From: Chrysogorgia sp. JL179-B06
Lineage: Eukaryota > Cnidaria > Anthozoa > Scleralcyonacea > Chrysogorgiidae
Assembly (NCBI GenBank): GCA_035772405.1
Contig: JAYKKM010000122.1
Location: 3,227,001 to 3,291,000 of the forward strand
Length of the DNA: 64,000 nucleotides
Direction of reading: 5' to 3'
Each line of letters starts with the position of its first letter. The first letter of the stretch is position 1. The notes beneath the pieces are model-generated. The model was not told the DNA's origin. It saw nothing but the letters and a program-made list of their open reading frames with translations, and did no database searches. A program made the position numbers and the translations under genes. Below are positions 58,701 through 64,000 of this stretch, in pieces.

Positions 58701-61700
58701 CTGAACTTAATGACGGCAAGACAATCCTTTAAAACTTGACAAGAATTGGTAAGTTATCTATCATATACTATCTTCTCAACATATTTCTTGCGCTCGCTGC
58801 GCGCAATTTTTAGCGAGGGCAACCACTCATGTTGCGCTTTCCTTTGATTCAAGTAGCATCATAAGAAGTGAATTTGTAAAGAACGATATATACTTGAAAG
58901 TCAGAGGAGCCTTTAAATGTAAGACATGGCAACAAATATTTACAATTACAGGCATTGCGTCAAGGTGAGAAAGTATCACTGATTTATTAACATCATTCTT
59001 TGTTACAGAGGTTATTCTATTGCCTTTAATTTAAGTGGTTTTCTGACTCTCTGGTTAAAATGATGCGAAAACCCTCCGCTAAAGCGAACTAATCAGGCTG
59101 ACTATTTCAAAATTTCTATGGCACGTGTGCGGTTTGCGCGGGGTGCGATTTCGGGCGCTTCTTCAAACAACAGAAATTAGAATCATTTATTATAGTTATA
59201 TATTTTGTTTATGCTTCTTATATACTCTTTTATACGACTTCTTATATAAGAATATTAATGCCCAGCATAAAACACGTAGAAAAGGCATAATCAAATTTTA
59301 ATTAGATCTAACGTTTCGTTGTATACATCACAACATCTTCAGAGATAATAATTACAAAGTGCCTAAGCCTAGATACATTATATATTTACAACATGTCAAA
59401 AATTAGCCAATCAGAGAGAAGTGACAAAATCAGTTACAAGTGACAAAAGGAATACAATAGACGCTAAGAAAGTGAGTAAAAGTTAGGGCCGATATAATAA
59501 GGGCCAATATAAAAATAAAATTAAGAGATACACAAAGAAATCAGAGAAGGAAAAGATGCGCAGATCCAATGTTGCCAATTAAGAGATACACAAAGAAATC
59601 AGAGAAGGAAAAGAGGTGCAGATCCAATGTTGCCATTTAAAGATGGTTTAAGTTTACTAATTAAGAAGCTTTCGCGTAGAAGAAGTTAAAACGGCAACAT
59701 TGGATCTGCGCCTCTTTTCCTTCTCTGATTTCTTTGTGTATTTCTTAATTTTATTTTTATATCAGCCCTTATTATATCGGCCGTAACTTTTACTCACTTT
59801 CTTAGCGTCTATTGTGTTCCTTTTCTCACATAATTGTAACTTTTATTTTTAACACTTCTCTCTGATTGGCTAATTTTTGAGATGTTGTAAATATACTGTA
59901 TATACATGTATCTAGCCTTAGGCACTTTGTAATTATTATCTCTGAAGATGTTGTGATGTATACAATGAAACGTTAGATCTAATTAATTTTTATTATGCCT
60001 TTTCTATGTGTACGCTTCCCGCCTTGTCAATCTCTGACTTCTTATATACTTCTGTTTTGTAAACGATTGGGCTAGATAGGAAGCTATCGGAAAAGACATA
60101 CAAATGGTTAAATCAAAGGTTTAATCTTAAAATACTGTACATTATATGCTTGTGCAGGGCAATTTCTTTCGAACTTTGTCTGTCAGATCTTCTCGAAACA
60201 CAAGGTCCAACAACAATCAGTTTTTGTTTATCGGAAGCTCAAATGCTGTAGTGTTGACTTGAACTCCAGCGTTAACCATATTCTTTTATTTCTTTACACT
60301 TTATAATTTTCAGTATTTTGGGTACAGTTTTAGCGAGAAAATCTTAAGCTAATTGACAATGCCAAAACAGCTTGTTTTGGGAACTAAAGTGTGTTTTGTG
60401 GTGCTTAAGTGTGTGAGAGGAACAAGAGTGGAAGAAGATTTGGAGAAGGGCTAAGAGCAATGACTAAATGCCAATCTTTCTATAATTTCGTTATGATATT
60501 TTCCAAATTTCAGAAGTGGAGAAATGCTCATCAAAGTCAAATGCCATGGGTCATGAATTGAAAGTAAAACATTTGCATATAACATTGTTTATAATTAGTT
60601 TCACAATATAAACGAATATAGTATAAATGTTCAATGACATGTGTCAATTTTGATAGTAATCACCCACAACGTTTAGGCTCCTCTGCAGGCAACTCTGTGT
60701 CTTCTTAGTTTTTCAGAGAGCTTCTTGACTTGGAAAAACTAAGAAATAAGCAGACACAGAGCTGGCTCTGGAGGAGGCTACACAACATTTGATTCAACCA
60801 CATTTGATTTTTGACAGGGGGCAGCGCTCCCTGCATTTGGTCAGGGCAACAACGTAACCCACTCCAGCAAAGCATGACAAATCTTTTTTCATTATGTACT
60901 TGTAGGCCTTGCCTGATAGAAGTTCTCCAGTTGGCTAGCACCAATGTCCAAACAGAGGTTGTGGAATTTGTAAGTAATTTTAATTATAATTATCTTAAGT
61001 ACAACCTTGTATATTGTTCACATAATATTACTTGCTGTGCAAATTAATTTGTGTGGTATTTGTAAATATTAATTTGTAAGTATTAATTGCTTTGTAATTG
61101 TCTTGTATTTATTAAAGATACATGATGGTTTAAACCTCCTAAATGTGGCAGCAGGACCTAAAGACCCAGTAAAATGTGCCCTAAAGCTGTTGCCACTGCT
61201 TTTTAAGAATAATGAATTAGCCAACGGACATTAGAGTTGTTGAAAAAATCAAAGAGGACACTACTTGATTTAAAAAGGACAAATAAAATGTTTGGTAAGT
61301 AGAGTTGGGGAAAACTTTGGTTATAATGACAGAGTAACATTTTATGTGTGAAGTTGATCGTCCAGGTTGTTGTACTGTAGTCTTGAGAAAGACTGTTGTT
61401 GGTGACTAACATTTTTTAGTTTTTTTGTTTATTGTTTCTTTTTGATATTTAAATTTGTTTGATATGTATATTAAACATGAGTGACGTCACACATGCATAA
61501 TGATTTATTCGGAAAAATTGTACTGTATATCTTTACGATTATCAAACAAAATCACTTTAAAGGAATCTTGTATGCGTGTTTCTCCTGGAACACCAAACCT
61601 GCACAGTTTCTAATTATCTTGTTTGATAATTTAACAAAGACATATACTCCTCTCCAATAAGACATGTATACTTTGAACTGTATACATATGTGATGTCAAT

Positions 61701-63563
61701 GGATCACATTTGCATTATCAAACAAACTGAAATATCTCACAAACATAGCAAGGGAACGAAATTCTGCCAAAGAGGTTACTGTATACAGCACATACTAACA
61801 TTGTGCATTCATTCAATATTTTCAGATGTTCTTTCCAGCAGCAAGTGGTTGATGCATGCAACCAGAAGTGCAGGGATGCAAAAAGAAAACTGGATGTGCA
61901 AATAAACACTAGAAATAGCTCAACCTTTCAATGACTTATAGTAATTTATCGTGATTTTGTAATTATTTGTATTTTAAAAACAGAGATTTATAAGTCTTTT
62001 TACTTTTAATTATTTACCTACAGTAATTATATATATATATAATATTGTAAGATCTTGTTATAGCTGAATTACAACAAGTTCTTACAATATTACAATATCA
62101 TACAAGATCTTACATGATCTTACATGATTTTATAAGATCTTACATGATCTTACAAGATCTTACATGATCTTATAAGATCTTACAAGATCTTACAAGATCT
62201 TTAGATGATCTTACAAGATCTTACAAGATCTTACAAGATCTTACATGATCTTACATGATCTTACATGATCTTACATGATCTTACATGATCTTACATGATC
62301 TTACATGATCTTGCAAGATCTTGCAAGATCTTACATGATCTTACAAGATCTTACAAGATCTTTAGATGATCTTACAAGATCTTACAAGATCTTACATGAT
62401 CTTACAAGATCTTACAAGATCTTACAAAACCTTACATGATCTTACAAGATCTTACACAATCTTACAAGATCTTATAAGATCTTGCAAGATCTTACGTAAG
62501 ATCTTGCAAGATCTTGCAATTTCTTGCAAGAACTTGCAAGATCTTACATAAGATCTTATAAGATCTTATGTAAGATCTTATAAGATCTTATAAGATCTTA
62601 TGTAAGATTGTCACCTGGGACGCGTTATCCTCCGATGACGAGGTCCTATTTCTGGAAGTACGTTGGACTGAGGACGTAGAATTGTGGCCGGCGTTAGTAT
62701 ATCGACATTTGTACATCATCTCCCACGTAAGATAATGGTCGATTTTTCAAAGTTACCTCCACGTCCAACACCACTTTTAAGTTCGTCGAATTAAGTACAG
62801 CTTAAGACTTCATCCAATTGATTTTCGTAGAGCTCCTTTCGCCAAGCCAACCAAGGCTCCCTGCTTAGATAGCATAAGCCCAATTTACACTACGCAAACT
62901 AACCCGGGTCGAATCCGGGTTAACGCTAACCCGCGCGATAGTCAAAACTAACCCGGGGAGACCCCAGTTGATTTACACTAACCCGGGTTCGACCAAGGGC
63001 GAACCCACCTCCGAAGCAGGGTTAGTTTAACCCGGGGCGAACCCGGGTGGGTTAGATTTTTGTAGTGTAAATGTAACTCGGGTTAGCGTTAACCCGGGTT
63101 CGACCCAGATTAGTTTGCGTAGTGTAAATTGGGCTTAGATCTCATTGTGCAGAAATCTCGTCTTTTCTCACTTTCTTTATTACTTACCTTTCTCACTTAC
63201 CTTCTCGTTTGCGACTGGTACGAATCTTGGTAGGTCCCGCGAAATCTGCACCAACCATGAATTTCACCTCTAATATACGCTTTTAGTTAATCTGTGCAGT
63301 TCACACTGTTTACGTCCACCATACAAGTAATACTTACTTTTGATAAATTTGTGTACATTCATTCATTACAGATAACCAAACGGATCTGTGAGGAGCAATT
63401 GCTGACAGTAAAAGGAATTATAAGCTTCACTTTCGACATGACCAAGAGTCGTTGCATCGTTCGCGCCAGACCTGATACTTCAGTGGAGAGTATTTGTAAC
63501 ACGATCAGTAAGACCAAGGTGCTCAGTGCTCAACAGATCGTGAAAAACGAACGTGGGGAAGAG
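43656..63563 (+). CDS. ARMC1: ARMC1 homologue (multi-exon span, C-terminal exon outside window)
   Basis: Exons 43656-43730, 43823-43897, 44129-44220, 55582-55677, 55807-55888, 63372-63563, every junction in phase. The N-terminal half forms armadillo-like helices ([8 protein letters not shown]-type start, GCLAGLVLFLDNSDGRVVST, ALKNLSQYKPNR, MKNELGMLESLRAIM), near-colinear with vertebrate ARMC1. The C-terminal half is the HMA-like ferredoxin-fold part (LTVKGIISFTFDMTKSRCIV, SKTKVLSAQQIVKNERGEE) without a CXXC metal site. Vertebrate ARMC1 is a mitochondrial outer-membrane-associated and cytosolic protein affecting mitochondrial distribution. The ATG has a good context (G at -3, G at +4). The vertebrate protein has roughly 50 more residues after the GEE motif; these should lie beyond 64,000. 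Confidence 0.92.
43823..43897 (+). CDS. ARMC1: ARMC1 exon 2
   Basis: The acceptor TTCTCTTTAAAG ends at 43,822 and the donor is GTAAAA at 43,898. Twenty-five codons in phase 0: GCLAGLVLFLDNSDGRVVST is the clearest ARMC1 match. Confidence 0.92.
43946..44032. repeat. Small foldback repeat in ARMC1 intron 2
   Basis: AAAGCCTGGATAACTTA and its inverse (GACTTATCCAGGCTTTA) border about 85 bp. Probably a mini-MITE. Confidence 0.6.
44129..44220 (+). CDS. ARMC1: ARMC1 exon 3
   Basis: The acceptor TTTTCCATCAG ends at 44,128 and the donor is GTACTG at 44,221. Phase 0 to 2: ALKNLSQYKPNRIIMKNELG then MLESLRAIMH, the second armadillo-like repeat. The next intron is about 11.4 kb. Confidence 0.92.
44760..44830. 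repeat. 17-bp tandem repeat (GATTTTCGCTTTTTGATT)
   Basis: Three copies in ARMC1 intron 3. The segment 45,080-45,165 after it resembles 38,590-38,690 (GACAATCGTATACGATGAAT), another dispersed repeat pair. Confidence 0.75.
45172..45842. repeat. AAGATCTT satellite, block 1
   Basis: Degenerate repeats of CTTACAAGATCTTATTATGA with TAATCTTATA variants. Each unit is partly palindromic around AAGATCTT. It borders the Penelope-like element, and a short piece of the same satellite lies on the other side at 48,880-48,980. Confidence 0.85.
46552..48645. mobile_element. 2.1-kb hAT element inside the Penelope-like element
   Basis: Termini CAGGGACGTAGCGA and TCGCTACGTCCCTG, with an exact 8-bp duplication GTTTTCGG at 46,544-46,551 and 48,646-48,653. 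Removing it rejoins the YRKPTHT motif of the Penelope-like protein in frame. No hAT transposase is recognised. It contains a second hAT MITE, and ATGATCGCCGAT repeats at about 47,290-47,400 and 48,385-48,425 suggest one more nested element. Confidence 0.85.
47612..48196. mobile_element. 585-bp hAT MITE with perfect 8-bp duplication
   Basis: Starts CAGTGTTCAGCAAAGTAC, ends GTTACTGGCGAACACTG, with GAAATTAC duplicated at 47,604-47,611 and 48,197-48,204. Subterminal arrays of ACTTAAGTAAAAGTAAAAGT on the left and their inverse (TTTTACTTCGTTAC) on the right. The internal frames near 47,800-48,040 are on both strands and not recognised. Confidence 0.85.
48880..48985. repeat. AAGATCTT satellite, block 2
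   Basis: GCAAGATCTTATCATGATCT and related units, the likely continuation of block 1 across the Penelope-like insertion. Confidence 0.7.
49470..49545. repeat. Dispersed repeat matching 13,065-13,125
   Basis: ATAATATGAAAAGGAGAAAT and AAGAGAACTTCAACGTGTCG, AAAAATACTTAAGTAAGAGT are shared with 13,065-13,125 in the same orientation. Element class unknown. 48,985-49,470 is otherwise AT-rich with a motif GTGACTCGCGTGAC recurring at 49,020, 49,409, 52,265 and 52,442. Confidence 0.65.
49611..50112. mobile_element. 502-bp TTAA MITE, AGGGACACTCCGG ends (copy 2)
   Basis: Flanked by TTAA at 49,607-49,610 and 50,113-50,116. It is the same family as 34,192-34,672 but in inverted orientation, with a roughly 20-bp extra segment (AAGAAGCTCCTCTACTTTCC) near 49,808. 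Confidence 0.88.
50124..50516. mobile_element. 393-bp Harbinger-like MITE
   Basis: Termini GGCCCGGTTGCATAA and TTATGCAACCGGGCC with CAG repeated on both sides (50,121-50,123; 50,517-50,519), a 3-bp duplication as in PIF/Harbinger elements. Inner arms share GTTTCTTTGTGCAAC-type sequence. Confidence 0.7.
50842..51950. mobile_element. GGCCGGAAC-rich element, interrupted by a second element
   Basis: CAGGTCTGCCCGACCGGAAC at the left and GGTTCCGGTGCACCCTA at the right form imperfect hAT-like ends. GTTCCGGCCGGAACT palindromes cluster inside both ends. The 51,257-51,822 element sits in the middle. Confidence 0.6.
51257..51823. mobile_element. TIR element with AATAAACGCCTCCCTCT tandem repeats
   Basis: Ends ACCGTATTTCCTCTAATAAA and TTAAAGGAAATACGGT with TA next to each. 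The left part has about eight tandem units of AATAAACGCCTCCCTCT, and a few more lie at the right (51,717-51,785). A TA target points to a Tc1/mariner-type MITE; I have the impression that similar ends occur in many marine invertebrates. Confidence 0.7.
52817..54675. mobile_element. Outer repeat of GTCTTTGAAA units, split by a LINE
   Basis: TCATGGTTCGTAGCGGTCTTTGAAAG at the left (read in two parts) and the inverse CGGCCACGAACCATGC at the right, each joined to arrays of AGTCTTTGAA. A LINE fragment lies between. Confidence 0.55.
53150..54500 (+). pseudogene. 5'-truncated LINE fragment (RT C-terminus and zinc knuckle) with poly(A)
   Basis: Conceptual pieces: WTRDWLVTINPDKTKSVTFS (53,178) and NHKHLGVTLSSNLSWRAHI (53,305) of the RT thumb region, one in-frame stop near 53,470, then a 243-codon open frame to 54,265 with LLEELAWEDMKTRRSIHKL, YKKSFFPSTTILWNSI and a C-terminal CLCG-x9-H-x4-C-type knuckle (54,018-54,068). 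It ends with AATAAA and a run of A at about 54,470-54,498, as expected of a retrotransposed 3' end. The RT catalytic core is absent. Inactive, in an ARMC1 intron, sense orientation. Confidence 0.85.
55175..55252. repeat. Short palindrome (GTAGCCTACG..TAGACCCCA)
   Basis: TAGCCTACGCGTAGACCCCA and TGGGGTCTACAACGTAGGCT border about 75 bp. Mini-foldback. The remainder of 54,700-55,580 has no recognised feature. Confidence 0.6.
55582..55677 (+). CDS. ARMC1: ARMC1 exon 4
   Basis: The acceptor ATTAACCTTAG ends at 55,581 and the donor is GTGACC at 55,678. Phase 2 to 2, 31 full codons: DRDAKTKQMATEVYDALSKT then QEQARRQSNAN, corresponding to the 'TKLLASEIYDIL' helix and the linker. Confidence 0.88.
55807..55888 (+). 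CDS. ARMC1: ARMC1 exon 5
   Basis: The acceptor TTATCTAG ends at 55,806 and the donor is GTAGCT at 55,889. Phase 2 to 0: SSNRRSKTYIIQVKGLSNQ matches the linker and the first strand of the ferredoxin-like fold ('NKRAKTVVLHIDGL'). Confidence 0.9.
56345..56775 (+). mobile_element. Element with a Crypton/DUF3504-like N-terminal fragment
   Basis: The frame near 56,486-56,672 encodes a QKDAENTKKATKVALNLFRG helix followed by YLQEKGLSEAELLT. This resembles the N-terminal 'NTK.AT..AL..FR.YL.EKG' stretch of Crypton-derived tyrosine-recombinase-like proteins (DUF3504; QRICH1/ZMYM relatives). It ends at a palindrome (CAGTGGCTCGCAGATCAATT and inverse, 56,682-56,748). No catalytic domain. Family assignment is from memory of the motif. 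Confidence 0.45.
57188..57370. repeat. AAGATCTT satellite, block 3
   Basis: TTGCCAAGATCTTACAAGAT and CTTGTAAGATC units with interruptions. The minus-strand frame just upstream (56,911-57,192) is not recognised. Confidence 0.85.
57625..57972. repeat. AAGATCTT satellite, block 4 (32-bp unit)
   Basis: About ten regular units of AAATCTTGTAAGATCTTACA followed by AGAAAATG(G/A)TC. The unit is longer and more regular than in the other blocks, and each unit holds a 20-bp palindrome. Confidence 0.9.
58328..58425. repeat. (AAT)n-headed dispersed repeat
   Basis: TAATAATAATAATAATTTTT followed by CGCGCAAATTTACATGA and ATGATCAAATGCATGTAAC. The same order occurs at 24,958-25,045 inside the LINE at 23-26 kb. 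57,980-58,320 and 58,430-59,270 show nothing recognised. Confidence 0.65.
59272..60011. mobile_element. 740-bp long palindrome (foldback element)
   Basis: ACACGTAGAAAAGGCATAAT at the left and its inverse at the right, with arms of about 330 bp pairing through ATCTAACGTTTC, CATCACAACATCTTCAGAGA and GAAATCAGAGAAGGAAAAGA. The left arm has a 59-bp tandem duplication (59,519-59,637). GACTTCTTATATA lies outside both ends (59,236 and 60,036). 60,050-60,670 has no feature. Confidence 0.8.
60676..60781. repeat. Palindrome (GGCTCCTCTGCAGGCAACTC)
   Basis: GGCTCCTC and CTCTGTGTCTTCTTAGTTTTTC at the left return in inverse at 60,735-60,781. Small foldback element. Confidence 0.65.
60906..61294 (+). pseudogene. 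Possible two-exon BEN-like fragment in ARMC1 intron 5
   Basis: Candidate exon 60,906-60,969 (acceptor ATGTACTTGTAG, donor GTAAGT) gives CLIEVLQLASTNVQTEVVEF. The second, 61,118-61,294 (acceptor ATTTATTAAAG, donor GTAAGT), joins in phase and gives IHDGLNLLNVAAGPKDPVKC and ALKLLPLLFKNNELANG. A stop then follows, but a +1 shift gives TLELLKKSKRTLLDLKRTNK to the donor. The 'LL..LF...ELA' plus later 'LD' pattern recalls the start of BEN domains. Both splice sites are good, yet the frame is broken, so a pseudogene or domesticated fragment is likelier than a gene. Confidence 0.3.
61345..61412. repeat. Solo end of the 397-776 foldback element
   Basis: GTGTGAAGTTGATCGTCCAG and CTTGAGAAAGACTGTTGTTG match 396-450 in the same order. 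Confidence 0.75.
62040..62612. repeat. AAGATCTT satellite, block 5
   Basis: About 570 bp of 10-bp units GATCTTACAA / GATCTTACAT, changing near 62,480 to CTTGCAAGAT and then TATAAGATCTTATGTAAGAT. The most regular 10-mer block of the family; AGATCT recurs every 10-20 bp. Confidence 0.9.
62875..63137. mobile_element. 263-bp MITE (TAAGCCCAATTTACACTACG ends)
   Basis: Near-perfect 26-bp terminal inverted repeats (ends CGTAGTGTAAATTGGGCTTA) enclose many AACCCGGGTT palindromes. The TAA/TTA at the edges is compatible with a PIF/Harbinger-type TWA target, but the duplication is not provable. It lies about 235 bp before the last visible ARMC1 exon. Confidence 0.7.
63372..63563 (+). CDS. ARMC1: ARMC1 exon 6 (ferredoxin-like fold)
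   Basis: The acceptor ATTCATTACAG ends at 63,371 and the donor is GTAAAC at 63,564. Sixty-four codons in phase 0: ICEEQLLTVKGIISFTFDMT, SRCIVRARPDTSVESICN and KVLSAQQIVKNERGEE, colinear with '[27 protein letters not shown]...VMKAQQVVKSESGEE'. 63,570-64,000 holds no further exon that I can see. Confidence 0.93.
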
Positions 63564-64000
63564 GTAAACTGAGTTTGCTTCAATGCTAATTCAATGAAAT
63601 ATAAACTCGTATTTTTTTAAAAATAATGTTTTTTGAATTCCTAGAGCAATTCCTAACAATGTTCGTAATGCCCTAGCAATTTTTGTGCTACGGCAAAATC
63701 CTGGTAATAAGTTATTGGATTGTAACCAACAACAAAGGTCCTAACCCCCCGGCTAGCGAGTTCTCTAACCTTAAACCCCCGGCCGTACTTTCTCCGTCGC
63801 TAACCGCCACGACATCCACTCCCCTACTTGGGGGTCCTAAATTAGTAGACTAGTGAGAGCATGGATAGTAGAAAGAGTGGATAGGAAACTAATATCACGT
63901 GTGACGTTTCCAGCGTGCTGATTGATTAAGGCACTAGTTGATCGCGTGAAAACCTAGTTGAAAATTGTGACGTCATAAAATCTCCATAAATCGCAACTTA

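Overview
Eukaryotic (metazoan) genomic DNA. The protein-coding content is three animal genes split into short exons with GT-AG introns, embedded in AT-rich, very repeat-dense sequence. The repeats (many TTAA-flanked and hAT-like MITEs, LINE and Penelope-like remnants, tRNA-derived SINE-like copies, kilobase-scale satellites) suggest a marine invertebrate, but I cannot name the species or phylum.

Layout. (1) 184-32,291, plus strand: the 3' part of a CSPP1 homologue (centrosome/spindle-pole and ciliary coiled-coil protein). I trace 16 phase-consistent exons, one of them a candidate 5-nt microexon, to a stop codon at 32,289-32,291 with polyadenylation signals after it. The conserved NPWG/GGGAP motif is in the first exon here; the 5' end of the gene lies outside the window. 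(2) 38,869-43,383, minus strand: an MTFR-family (mitochondrial fission regulator) gene, five coding exons, with an uncertain 3' end. (3) 43,656 to beyond 63,563, plus strand: an ARMC1 homologue, six exons seen, with introns of about 11.4 kb and 7.5 kb full of repeats; the last C-terminal exon is outside the window.

MTFR and ARMC1 are head-to-head with 272 bp between their start codons and two CCAAT boxes in that gap. To my knowledge their human orthologues on 8q13 are also head-to-head neighbours, with CSPP1 on the same arm, so this looks like an old linkage of genes for mitochondrial dynamics. This is the most interesting gene-level result.

The rest is repeats. CSPP1 introns hold a 4-kb compound hexanucleotide satellite (1.2-5.25 kb), a run of TTAA-flanked MITEs (5.9-19.4 kb), a 21-bp minisatellite at 16.8-17.8 kb, a 690-bp palindrome at 20.6-21.2 kb, a hAT-like element, a broken CR1/L2-type LINE (23.4-26.6 kb) and a 4-kb 21-bp satellite containing a 3.2-kb duplication (27.2-31.2 kb). 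ARMC1 introns hold AAGATCTT satellites at five places, a Penelope-like element split by a hAT element that itself contains another hAT element, a second LINE fragment, a fragment resembling a Crypton/DUF3504 N-terminus and a possible BEN-like exon pair. I found no rRNA, functional tRNA, CRISPR or prokaryotic-type operon.
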